From an uncultured Eubacteriales bacterium (GTDB lineage Bacteria > Bacillota > Clostridia > Oscillospirales > Acutalibacteraceae): DNA of 13,144 bases. The stretch is taken from NCBI GenBank assembly GCA_900321515.1, contig ONWI01000125.1, forward strand, positions 1 to 13,144, in the 5' to 3' direction. Positions 1 to 6,542 of the stretch are shown piece after piece; position 1 is the stretch's first letter; every line of letters begins with the position of its first letter. The notes beneath the pieces are model-generated. The model was not told where the DNA came from, did no database searches, and worked only from the letters and a program-made list of their open reading frames with translations. A program made the translations under genes and the position numbers.

Positions 1-75
1 CGGTGGCGCTGCCCCCGGACCCCTGGCAGGGAGCCTTGCCCCCTGCGCCCCATTATTGGCGCTGCGCGCTTTCCT
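1..75. repeat. GC-rich non-coding repeat-like block
   Basis: This block is far richer in G and C than the AT-rich sequence after it. It contains an inverted repeat, GCAGGG at 26-31 with CCCTGC at 41-46, and several runs of C. The 8-base word GGCGCTGC occurs at 5-12 and again at 58-65, so it brackets the block. Blocks of this style, C-rich on one strand with a GCAGGG/CCCTGC hairpin, are scattered between genes in many gut Clostridia. Calling it a dispersed repeat is inference, because only one copy is visible and the block runs off the window edge. No convincing protein is encoded. It lies downstream of deoC. Confidence 0.4.
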
Positions 76-162
76 TTTTTGCTTTTAAATCGCCTAAATT
101 GGGTGTATCAGCCGATTTCTGAGGAAACTGTCATGCTCAGCTTCGCTATTCTAACTATTGTA
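76..162. other. Unassigned spacer downstream of deoC
   Basis: This 87-base stretch lies between the GC-rich block and the deoC stop codon. On the minus strand it would be the deoC 3' region. Only a weak 5-bp inverted repeat (CTGAG/CTCAG) is visible, and it lacks a following T run, so I do not call a terminator. No gene is supported. Confidence 0.4.
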
Positions 163-807
163 TCACTGGTTTTGTCTGGCTATCCTGCTCGACCCTATCC
201 GATCAGCGCCGACTTCGATCAACGCGGCAGCGTCTTCTACAGACTGGATGCCGCCCGCTGCTTTTATCCTGACACGCGGAGGAAGATTCGCCCTGAAAAG
301 CCGGATATCTTCAACCGTCGCCCCTCCGCTGGAAAATCCTGTAGAGGTCTTGATGAAGTCCGCTCCGGAATCGGATACTATCCCGCACATTGCGATCTTC
401 TCTTCATCTGTCAACAGGCATGTCTCGATTATTACTTTGAGTATCTTTTCTCCGCATACCTTTTTTATTTCCCGTATCTCGGAGAGAATACTGCTGTATT
501 TCCTGTCCTTGAGCCATCCTATATTGATAACCATGTCTATTTCGTCCGCTCCGTCAGCAAGCGCTTCGGAAGTCTCAAATACCTTCGCTGCCGTGGTGTT
601 GTAACCGTTCGGAAAACCTATCACTGTGCAGACCGCAAGCCTCCCATTCAGGTATTCTGCCGCCTGCCTGACATAACCCGGCGGAATGCATACCGAAGCC
701 GTTCCGTATCTCACGCCCTCGTCACACAATGTCCTTATCTCTTCCCATGCGGCGTCCTGCCTGAGAAGCGTGTGATCGACTCTGCATATTATTTCTTTCC
801 TGTCCAT
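163..807 (-). CDS. deoC: Deoxyribose-phosphate aldolase DeoC
   Basis: A cytosolic class I aldolase that reversibly splits 2-deoxy-D-ribose 5-phosphate into glyceraldehyde 3-phosphate and acetaldehyde, the last step of deoxyribonucleoside breakdown. The 214-residue product is a TIM-barrel protein of normal family length. Visible motifs are DEIDMVINIG (proton-relay Asp91), FIKTSTGF (Schiff-base Lys153) and KAAGGI (second active-site Lys182), matching Asp102, Lys167 and Lys201 of E. coli DeoC. I chose the ATG at 807 because AGGAG lies seven bases upstream and the protein then starts MDRKEI, close to the family start; a longer in-frame start at 846 has no ribosome site. It follows yfbR by about 19 bases and is probably co-transcribed with it. 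All catalytic residues are intact. Confidence 0.95.
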   Translation of the reverse strand: MDRKEIICRVDHTLLRQDAAWEEIRTLCDEGVRYGTASVCIPPGYVRQAAEYLNGRLAVCTVIGFPNGYNTTAAKVFETSEALADGADEIDMVINIGWLKDRKYSSILSEIREIKKVCGEKILKVIIETCLLTDEEKIAMCGIVSDSGADFIKTSTGFSSGGATVEDIRLFRANLPPRVRIKAAGGIQSVEDAAALIEVGADRIGSSRIARQNQ

Positions 808-826
808 TGTTTTTCTCCTGCAATCG

Positions 827-1414
827 CTAAATATTCTGATCGTCAAGCGTCAGTTCAAACGAAGGTATGAATTTTTCGAGAAATTCTATTCCCTCCGGCA
901 GTCCCATTGCCCTGACAGACTGTATCGTAGCCGCCTTTGCCGCCGTGAATTCTTTATTGCACGCCTTTTCTTCCTCAATGCACTTGATAAGCGCGCTCAG
1001 CTTGTCGGCGCATTTGACTATGCGAAGCAGTTCCGCGTCCTCGCCATTATGATTAATGAGCGGTAGATATTCGCTGCGAATATCCTCGGGCAGCAGCGAC
1101 AGCAGACGTTCCTCCGCCGCGCTTTCAACCCCCGCGTATGCCGCGCGTATCTCGCTGCTGAAATATTTGACCGGGGTCGGCATATCGCCCGTTATTACCT
1201 CCGGCACATCGTGGAATATCGCCAGAAGCGCCGCGCGCTCCGGATTAACGCTGCCTCCGAACCGCTTGTTTCTGATTACGGCAAGCGCGTGGGCGATAAT
1301 CGCCGTCTCGAGCGAATGTTCGCTGAGATTTTCACTGTGCGTGTTGCGCATCAGCGCCCAGCGGTCTATATACTTCATGCGTGATATTATCGCAAAGAAG
1401 GACGAGCCTCCCAT
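827..1414 (-). CDS. yfbR: YfbR-type 5'-deoxynucleotidase (HD domain)
   Basis: An HD-superfamily metal-dependent phosphohydrolase that removes phosphate from deoxynucleoside 5'-monophosphates in the cytosol. With the ATG at 1414 the protein has 195 residues and its key positions fall at the E. coli YfbR numbers: substrate-contacting Arg18-Trp19, metal ligands His33, His68-Asp69 and Asp137, and Glu72 in the HDVPE motif. The stretch TGDMPTPVKYF is also typical. An in-frame GTG at 1444 overlaps the stop of the upstream YibE/F gene (GTGA) and would add ten residues. Homology favours 1414, although its ribosome site is weak (GGAG about 15 bases away), so translational coupling from 1444 remains possible. 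Its neighbour deoC suggests a shared role in deoxynucleotide salvage. Confidence 0.92.
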   Translation of the reverse strand: MGGSSFFAIISRMKYIDRWALMRNTHSENLSEHSLETAIIAHALAVIRNKRFGGSVNPERAALLAIFHDVPEVITGDMPTPVKYFSSEIRAAYAGVESAAEERLLSLLPEDIRSEYLPLINHNGEDAELLRIVKCADKLSALIKCIEEEKACNKEFTAAKAATIQSVRAMGLPEGIEFLEKFIPSFELTLDDQNI

Positions 1415-1440
1415 GTATTCCGTCGAATTCTCCGTAACTT

Positions 1441-2901
1441 TCACTCTCCATTTTCTTCTTCACCGGAGTGCATCTCATCATAGTGCTGTCTTGCCTTCTC
1501 AAACAAATTGACCTGAGGCTCTTCCGGCTTGTCGCGTTCTTCCTTTCTGGCAGCGCTGGTTCTGGCTTCCGCAAGCGCATTGCTCCACGCCCCCGACAGC
1601 TTTTCTCCCGCCGAAGAGATCATACGGATCATCTTTATATCGTTCGGCCTGAATTCTCCCATATTGCCCTTGCTTGAGAATACCGCCGCGGTCAGCGATG
1701 TTATCGGTACGGACATGAGCAGTCCGAAGCAGCCTGCCAACGCGCGGAGCAGTTCAACCGCTATCATCTCATTATTAATAATCTCCTGAAGGGAAATATT
1801 GTACGCGCTGAACAGCATGAGCAGCTGGAACGAGCTTCCGACATAGGCAAGTATCATCGTGTTGAGCGAAGCGCCCATTATGTCGCAGCCTATGGACATT
1901 CCGGAACGCACAAGTTCCCAGCCCGTGATGTTGTCACCCATCTTGCCCTTAAGTTCTTCGAGTGAAGAGGCAATGGAAACGCTTACGTCAATGGTGCCGC
2001 CCAGACTTCCTATTACTATGGCTGCGAAGAGTATGGATGCGATGTCCAGATTGGATCCGTTTTCGGTGTACAGAAGACTGATGGATTCCTCATCCACCGT
2101 GCCGGTTATCCAGATGATTTTCCTGAGCACATACGCAATCAGCGCAGAGGTAAGCACGCCGCCGATCGCTCCGGTTCCCGCCGCGAGTGACGAGACGGAG
2201 GGTCCGTGAACCATGAGCAGCGTCACCACAATCGTGGCAAAGCCGAATACCGCCACCGCGAGAACCGGGTCCATGCCCTTGTAAACCAGCGGAATCATCA
2301 CGAATATCAGCATAAGACATGTGATTATCAGCGCGGAAAAGGATTTGATTCCGCCCCGTCCGAAGAAAAGTATGAGCAGGACAATAAATCCCAGCGCAAG
2401 CCACATCAGTGGAATATCGCGCTGAAAACCGGTGCATGTGCCGTAAAGCGTATATGTATTGTAATCCATCACGAAATAGCCCAGCAGACGGTCGCCCTCC
2501 TTGGCGACAATAACCCCCTTGCCCGTGCCTGTGATGTCGGTCAGGTCAAGCTGCATTTCGGCTTCCACGCCCTTGTAGGGGCCCGTGAGTATTCTCACCA
2601 TGAATGTCTGGGTGCGCTGAACTATGGATTCTCCGCCCCAGTCGCCGCCTGCTTCGCTTATCTCCAGCAGTTTTGTAACCACAACGCGCTCTATTTTCAT
2701 TTCATCAACCGAAATGCTGTCAGAATCCGAGGCTTTCGGAAGATAATAGTCGCTCTGAGAAGAACTATTATCCGATGTCAGATCACTTTTTTTATCCGAT
2801 CTGCCCATTGTAACCCAGAGCAGACCTACCAGAACAAGAACCAGCATTATTCCGCAACAGCTTATTAACGTCTTCTGATGCTTTTTTATAAATAGATGCA
2901 A
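1441..2901 (-). CDS. YibE/F-family multi-pass membrane protein
   Basis: A 486-residue integral membrane protein of the YibE/F family, whose molecular role is not settled. It has a short cytoplasmic start, a first membrane span near residues 13-31, a hydrophilic Ser/Asp-rich and beta-type extracytoplasmic segment (about 35-162), then about seven hydrophobic spans between 165 and 410. Typical family sequence includes MVHGPSVSSLAAGTGAIGG (230-248) and IGSLGGTIDVSVSIASSLEE (297-316). The C-terminal tail of about 75 residues is charged and cytoplasmic. The start is a TTG at 2901 with an ideal GGAGGTG five bases upstream; the TTG at 2922 lies before that site and is unlikely. It heads the yibE/F-yfbR-deoC cluster and overlaps the alternative yfbR GTG start by four bases. 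The overlap suggests co-expression but not a shared function. Confidence 0.85.
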   Translation of the reverse strand: MHLFIKKHQKTLISCCGIMLVLVLVGLLWVTMGRSDKKSDLTSDNSSSQSDYYLPKASDSDSISVDEMKIERVVVTKLLEISEAGGDWGGESIVQRTQTFMVRILTGPYKGVEAEMQLDLTDITGTGKGVIVAKEGDRLLGYFVMDYNTYTLYGTCTGFQRDIPLMWLALGFIVLLILFFGRGGIKSFSALIITCLMLIFVMIPLVYKGMDPVLAVAVFGFATIVVTLLMVHGPSVSSLAAGTGAIGGVLTSALIAYVLRKIIWITGTVDEESISLLYTENGSNLDIASILFAAIVIGSLGGTIDVSVSIASSLEELKGKMGDNITGWELVRSGMSIGCDIMGASLNTMILAYVGSSFQLLMLFSAYNISLQEIINNEMIAVELLRALAGCFGLLMSVPITSLTAAVFSSKGNMGEFRPNDIKMIRMISSAGEKLSGAWSNALAEARTSAARKEERDKPEEPQVNLFEKARQHYDEMHSGEEENGE

Positions 2902-3030
2902 ATAAACACCTCCGAAAACCAAGGAAAAACATAATGTTTACAATTACATAATATTTTACAACAGATTTATGTATATAATATGAACATATGTATAATATAT
3001 AAAAAAATTCAAAGCAAAGGAGCAATTTTT
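2902..3030 (+). promoter_or_regulatory. Divergent AT-rich promoter region
   Basis: This is the gap between the minus-strand YibE/F gene and the plus-strand htrA. Two perfect TATAAT hexamers lie at 2974-2979 and 2991-2996 on the plus strand, either of which could be the htrA -10 box. No TTGACA-like -35 box sits 16-18 bases upstream of either one; TTTACA at 2937 and 2955 is badly spaced. The htrA ribosome site AAAGGAG is at 3016-3022, eight bases before its ATG. A promoter for the minus-strand operon must also lie here or nearby, but I could not pick it out. Confidence 0.35.
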
Positions 3031-4296
3031 ATGTCAGCAAATAACCCCAATCAAGGCAATTACCGCAGTTCACAACCGGGTATGCCTACTCAGGCAATGA
3101 CCCAGGCACGCCCTCAGCCGCAGTATATCGCACAACCGCAGTATGCCGGTCAGATGCCTTCAAACAACGGAGGCAATAAGCAAAAAGGCAAAACCAGCGT
3201 TTCTACAATCCTGCTTTCGGCGCTGCTTGCCCTGCTGATGGGTCTCGGCGGAGGATATCTCGGTTCTAAACTCGGCGGAGGCGGCAAAACGGTTATTCAG
3301 ACTGAGGACGGTTCAAAGGTGGTATTCCAGGAGATAGACCGCTCCACCGACATTGGAAGTCAGGCCTCATACGCTGTGGAGGACGTCGCTGCCGCTGTAG
3401 CGGATTCCGTCGTTGAAATAACCACGGAAAGCGTAACCACCAACAGCTTCCTTGGGCAGTATATCGCTCAGGGCGCCGGAAGCGGCGTTGTTTTCACCAC
3501 CGACGGTTACATCGTGACGAATCATCATGTCATTGAGGACGCCACAAAAATCAACGTTACACTCAGAAACGGCACAAGCTTCGACGCAAAGATCGTAGGC
3601 GACGACGCTAAAACAGACCTCGCTCTGCTCAAAATAGACGCTTCCGGACTTACTCCCGCGGTGCTCGTCGCAGATTCGGACCAGCTCAAGGTCGGTCAGA
3701 CCGCTATTGCCATCGGCAATCCCCTCGGACAGCTCGGCGGCACAGTCACAAGCGGTATCGTCAGCGCCCTCGGACGCGAGATAGAGATTCAGGGCGAAAC
3801 CATGACCCTGCTCCAGACCAGCGCCGCAATCAATCCCGGCAATTCCGGCGGCGGACTCTTTGACGACAAGGGCAATCTTATCGGCATTGTCAACGCCAAA
3901 TCCAGCGGTTCCGACATCGAAGGTCTGGGCTTTGCCATTCCCGCAAACACCGTCAAGAAAATCATCGGCGACCTGATGGAATACGGCTATGTCAAGGGTC
4001 GCGCCAATCTAGGTCTTTCTTATGTCACCATTAACAGCATCGCGGCGGCATGGCTCTATGGCTATGACGATTACGGCGTGTTTATTTCCAACGTCGATAT
4101 GCTTTCAGACGCTTACACAGCGGGACTTCAGCCCGGCGACAAGATAGTTTCCATCAACGGCGCGCAGATTGAGTCGGAGGCAGACATTCAGGCTCAGACC
4201 AAAAATCTGAAGGTCGGCGATACTGTGAGCATGGTTATCAGAAGAAAAGGTCAGGATTATAAGGTTGACATCACCCTCACCGAATACAAGGGATAA
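3031..4296 (+). CDS. htrA: HtrA/DegP-family membrane-anchored serine protease with PDZ domain
   Basis: A 421-residue trypsin-like protease of the HtrA/DegP family, which cleaves misfolded or damaged proteins outside the membrane under stress. Residues 1-53 are a Gln/Pro/Asn-rich, presumably cytoplasmic tail. One membrane span covers about 55-78, followed by a Gly-rich linker. The protease domain spans roughly 115-315, with the triad His166 (TNHHV), Asp196 (TDLALLKI) and Ser272 (GNSGG). A single PDZ domain covers about 325-415 and includes AGLQPGDKIVSING. The ATG at 3031 is chosen for its AAAGGAG eight bases upstream; an in-frame start at 2980 has none. Length and order match Gram-positive HtrA proteins. 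It is transcribed alone and ends at a strong terminator. The polar N-terminal tail is common in Firmicute HtrA and has no assigned function. Confidence 0.94.
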   Translation: MSANNPNQGNYRSSQPGMPTQAMTQARPQPQYIAQPQYAGQMPSNNGGNKQKGKTSVSTILLSALLALLMGLGGGYLGSKLGGGGKTVIQTEDGSKVVFQEIDRSTDIGSQASYAVEDVAAAVADSVVEITTESVTTNSFLGQYIAQGAGSGVVFTTDGYIVTNHHVIEDATKINVTLRNGTSFDAKIVGDDAKTDLALLKIDASGLTPAVLVADSDQLKVGQTAIAIGNPLGQLGGTVTSGIVSALGREIEIQGETMTLLQTSAAINPGNSGGGLFDDKGNLIGIVNAKSSGSDIEGLGFAIPANTVKKIIGDLMEYGYVKGRANLGLSYVTINSIAAAWLYGYDDYGVFISNVDMLSDAYTAGLQPGDKIVSINGAQIESEADIQAQTKNLKVGDTVSMVIRRKGQDYKVDITLTEYKG

Positions 4297-4330
4297 TCAG
4301 ATTTCTTTCAGTTCTTTGCACATACTATTT

Positions 4331-4366
4331 CAGCCGCGGCAGGTTTCGGAAATCATGCCGCGGCTG
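4331..4366 (+). terminator. Rho-independent terminator of htrA
   Basis: A perfect 11-bp inverted repeat (CAGCCGCGGCA at 4331-4341, TGCCGCGGCTG at 4356-4366) with a 14-base loop is followed by TTTTATTCTCTT. It lies about 35 bases after the htrA stop. The minus-strand flank of the stem is not T-rich, so it should not stop transcription of the convergent dpaAB genes efficiently. Confidence 0.9.
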
Positions 4367-4395
4367 TTTTATTCTCTTGTCGGACATACTGCGGA

Positions 4396-4977
4396 TCAAA
4401 TATATACTGGCTGAATCTGTCTGCCGTCAAGCGCGCTTTTTATCGCGTCGGGAGTCTTGTCAAAATGAACCACTACCGAATTCGGCTTTTTCCGCGGATC
4501 GTCCTGAGACATCGGTATAAAAAATATATTCTTGTTGTTCATCAGGGCGCCGATGTTCTTCGCGGCCGCTGCGAGAGCGTCATTGGTGGAAACACCTATT
4601 ACCAGCGGACGGGCGTTGCGCAGATGCGCCTTTGCCGCGAGCGTAACAGAAGTATCCGTCACTCCGCACGCCAGTTTGGCAAGGGTGTTGCCTGTGCATG
4701 GCGAAATCACCAGCACATCGAGCAGTTTTTGCGGGCCGATCGGCTCAGCCTGCGCAATGGTGTGTATGACGCTCTTGCCGCATATTTCCTCGATTTCCTC
4801 AATAAAGTCGGACGCCGTTCCGAACCTTGTATCGAGCGTATACGCATTTTGCGACATTATCGGGTAAATGTCCGCCCCGTATCCGCGCAGCTGCTTCATT
4901 TCATCAATACTTCTGCGAAAGGTGCAGAACGAGCCGCACATGGCATATCCGATTTTGATATTATTTAAATCCTCCAT
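4396..4977 (-). CDS. dpaB: Dipicolinate synthase subunit B (DpaB/SpoVFB)
   Basis: The flavoprotein-like subunit of dipicolinate synthase, which with DpaA oxidises the dihydrodipicolinate-type lysine-pathway intermediate to dipicolinic acid in the mother cell during sporulation. The 193-residue protein opens with NIKIGYAMCGSFCTF (residues 6-20). It carries the family stretch VISPCTGNTLAKLACGVTD (90-108) and continues to IGVSTNDAL (127-135), as in flavin-dependent decarboxylase-like folds. Length matches the family, about 195-200. The ATG at 4977 lies four bases after the dpaA stop, and its site GAGGAGGG lies within the end of dpaA, so the two are translated from one message. No clear terminator follows it on this strand. 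Confidence 0.93.
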   Translation of the reverse strand: MEDLNNIKIGYAMCGSFCTFRRSIDEMKQLRGYGADIYPIMSQNAYTLDTRFGTASDFIEEIEEICGKSVIHTIAQAEPIGPQKLLDVLVISPCTGNTLAKLACGVTDTSVTLAAKAHLRNARPLVIGVSTNDALAAAAKNIGALMNNKNIFFIPMSQDDPRKKPNSVVVHFDKTPDAIKSALDGRQIQPVYI

Positions 4978-4981
4978 TTCA

Positions 4982-5848
4982 TTAACCCTCCTCTAAAATG
5001 GACATCACAGTTTCTTTGATAATCTCCGCCGCTGTCAGGGGAGAATATTTCCCCGGCAATCCGGGCGCGCGAAGCACGCCGATATTCCTTTTTTTGCACT
5101 CGTCGAGATCAATTCCTCCGGGGGCTGACGCAAGCTCAATCAGCAGAACGCCCGGCGACAGGCAGTCGATAAATCTGCTGTCCAGCACTCGCGCAGGAAC
5201 GGTATTGATAATCACGCCATACTCCTTCGCCCTTCTTGCCGCCCTGCCGAATGTCATCGCTTCCATGCCCAGCGCCTCCATCTTTGCCCTGTCGGACGGT
5301 CTTCTCGCGGCGACTGCCACGCTTCCTCCCATTGCCCTGAGCATCGGCGCAAGAAATCCGGTTATCCTGCCGCACCCCGTTATCAGAAATCTGCTGCCGC
5401 ACACGGTGCGCGGATATTTCGCGATAATCTCCGCAATCGCACCCTCGGCGGTTGCCTGCGCATTGCGCAGAAGAAACGCTTCGGTTGCGCTGTAATCATA
5501 AATGTTCAGCTGCGCGTACGCGGGAGAAATCTCTCTCAGCTTTCCTGCCATGCCTGTAAATACCGCCTTGCCGGTCAGAGCGTCGCAGAATTCGCTGTCA
5601 AGTACTATGCGATAGCTGCTCAGCGGTGTGTTGAGCGTCTCGCCGTCGCGCGTGGGCGGCATCGGAAGAATTATCGTATCCGCCATCAGAACAGCCGTCA
5701 GTGGGTCGGTTGACGCGGTTCCCACAAGCTGCTGCGCCGAATGCTCAAACCCCGAACAATATACCGTACTTCCCTCAGCCGCCAGCATGTTCGCCAGAGC
5801 TATCTGCCTTGCATCTCCTCCCACTACCGCAATTATTGATCTATCCAA
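4982..5848 (-). CDS. dpaA: Dipicolinate synthase subunit A (DpaA/SpoVFA)
   Basis: The nucleotide-binding subunit of dipicolinate synthase; DpaA and DpaB together make the dipicolinic acid that is loaded with calcium into the spore core. The 288-residue product begins with the family signature IIAVVGGDARQ (residues 5-15). It has a Rossmann fold around FLITGCGRITG (glycines 158, 160, 164) and ends with APGLPGKYSPLTAAEII (261-277), also characteristic. The start is a TTG at 5848 with GGAGG eight bases upstream, which gives the usual DpaA N-terminus; an in-frame TTG at 5881 has no ribosome site. Presence of dpaAB is informative because many Clostridium cluster I species lack it and use another route. 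The family is normally under late mother-cell control, but no clear SigE or SigK promoter is visible here. Confidence 0.93.
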   Translation of the reverse strand: MDRSIIAVVGGDARQIALANMLAAEGSTVYCSGFEHSAQQLVGTASTDPLTAVLMADTIILPMPPTRDGETLNTPLSSYRIVLDSEFCDALTGKAVFTGMAGKLREISPAYAQLNIYDYSATEAFLLRNAQATAEGAIAEIIAKYPRTVCGSRFLITGCGRITGFLAPMLRAMGGSVAVAARRPSDRAKMEALGMEAMTFGRAARRAKEYGVIINTVPARVLDSRFIDCLSPGVLLIELASAPGGIDLDECKKRNIGVLRAPGLPGKYSPLTAAEIIKETVMSILEEG

Positions 5849-5942
5849 TACTATGACCTCCGTAAAGATAACATAAATCAAATGATATGTCGGGCGCTAA
5901 CACGCCCTAATACAAATTATGCCGTTTTAAAAAAATTGACAC
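5849..5942. promoter_or_regulatory. dpaA upstream region with small hairpin
   Basis: This is the dpaA leader. A 5-bp inverted repeat GGGCG/CGCCC (5892-5896 and 5903-5907, six-base loop) lies about 45 bases before the start codon. The minus strand carries CATATCATT, one base off the SigK -10 pattern CATA-N3-TA, but I see no suitable -35 element, so the promoter is not assigned. Confidence 0.25.
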
Positions 5943-5984
5943 AAAAACCGGGAAAAGATCGCTTGGGACCTTTACCCGGTTTTT
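5943..5984 (-). terminator. Two-sided hairpin terminator after the zinc-ribbon gene
   Basis: A 15-bp inverted repeat with one A-A mismatch (5943-5957 and 5970-5984, arms AAAAACCGGG and CCCGGTTTTT plus extensions, 12-base loop) ends in T runs on both strands. On the minus strand it is followed by TTTTTGTGTCAATTTTTTT, so it should stop transcription arriving from the sigma factor and zinc-ribbon genes before dpaA. On the plus strand there is no gene for it to end. Its right arm overlaps the stop codon of the start-less open frame at 5972-6133. Confidence 0.8.
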
Positions 5985-6133
5985 GATTTCTTGCCAACGA
6001 TGTATTTTACGAAGGTTCTGTTGGTGTAATCCTCTAATTTTTTTATAAGAAAATATTCAACAAAAATCTCATTTAAATGACCTTGGCAAAGCCACGAATC
6101 AGACCGAATCGCTCGGATTAATTCAGTTGGCCT
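5972..6133 (-). pseudogene. Start-less coding-like open frame (possible gene remnant)
   Basis: Downstream of the zinc-ribbon gene the minus strand is open for 53 codons in the +1 frame relative to that gene, ending in TAA at 5974-5972 inside the terminator stem. No ATG, GTG or TTG occurs in frame after the preceding stop at 6136-6134. The translation contains protein-like stretches such as GHLNEIFVEYFLIKKLEDY and TNRTFVKYIVGKK, with mixed charged and aromatic residues rather than low complexity. It could be the 3' end of a decayed gene, a product reached only by a +1 frameshift near the zinc-ribbon stop codon, or chance. I do not recognise the sequence as a known family. Confidence 0.3.
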
Positions 6134-6398
6134 TCATTTTTTCGAAGCACTCGCTGCAATAAACAGGACGTCCTTCTGTTGGCTCAAACGGAACGGTTGC
6201 TTCGCCGCCGCATGCGTCGCAGACTGCCTTATAGGTCTTGCGCTGCTGTCTGGTGGCTGCTTTTCTTGCATCACGGCATTCCTTGCAGCGCTGGGGCTCG
6301 TTTTCAAAGCCCTTGCTTGCATAGAACTCCTGCTCACCTGCCGTGAAAACAAAGTCTTTGCCGCAATCCTTGCATTTGAGAGTTTTGTCTTCGTACAT
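6123..6398 (-). CDS. Small double zinc-ribbon protein
   Basis: A 91-residue protein of the zinc-ribbon-domain family common in Clostridia, with unknown cellular role. It has four CxxC knuckles: Cys9/Cys12 with Cys38/Cys41, and Cys60/Cys63 with Cys81/Cys84. These could form two structural zinc sites. The middle, GEQEFYASKGFENEPQRCKE (21-40), is the family signature. The ATG at 6398 follows GAGG with a spacing of about nine bases; the longer in-frame version from 6485 reads through non-conserved sequence containing the RNA-like structure and is rejected. It lies downstream of the sigma factor on the same strand, separated by 144 bases, and may share its transcript. A role in nucleic-acid binding is only inference from the fold. 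Confidence 0.85.
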   Translation of the reverse strand: MYEDKTLKCKDCGKDFVFTAGEQEFYASKGFENEPQRCKECRDARKAATRQQRKTYKAVCDACGGEATVPFEPTEGRPVYCSECFEKMKAN

Positions 6399-6437
6399 TG
6401 TAAAAAACCTCACTTTAGAGAAAAAATAGAATGATTC

Positions 6438-6519
6438 GCTCCGGGACGGAATTACACCGCCATCTCCGCACCCATGCATTTGCATAATATGCGGCGCTGC
6501 TATATTGAGCTACCGGAAC
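6438..6519 (-). ncRNA. Cloverleaf-like intergenic RNA structure (tRNA-like, unclassified)
   Basis: Read on the minus strand, 6519 to 6438 folds by eye into a tRNA-like plan. A 7-bp closing stem pairs GTTCCGG (6519-6513) with CCGGAGC (6444-6438, one G-U). Then come TA, a D-arm-like GCTC/CAGC with one mismatch, one G, and a 5-bp CCGCA/TGCGG stem with a 19-base loop. A 4-base link leads to a 5-bp stem GGCGG/CCGTC with a 7-base loop TGTAATT directly against the closing stem. It is not a normal tRNA: the anticodon loop is too long, G18-G19 and the TTC of the T loop are missing, and no CCA follows. It lies between the sigma factor and zinc-ribbon genes and is followed by a T-rich tract. It could be a decayed tRNA, a leader element or chance. 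Confidence 0.3.
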
Positions 6520-6542
6520 ATTTATCAGGGAACGGCAAATAA

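Noticed and set aside
79..870. Long plus-strand open frame of 263 codons
   Set aside because: It lies opposite deoC, has no ribosome site or recognisable domain, and deoC on the other strand has intact catalytic motifs.
5849..5942. SigK or SigE promoter for dpaA
   Set aside because: CATATCATT and CATAATTT are near matches to -10 patterns, but neither has a supporting -35 element, and AT-rich sequence gives such matches by chance.
6123..6485. Longer form of the zinc-ribbon protein starting at 6485
   Set aside because: The extra 29 residues are not family-like and run through the structured RNA region, while the ATG at 6398 has its own ribosome site.
6438..6519. A functional canonical tRNA gene
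   Set aside because: The anticodon loop is 19 bases, the T loop lacks TTC, the D loop lacks GG, and there is no CCA end; it is kept only as a tRNA-like structure.
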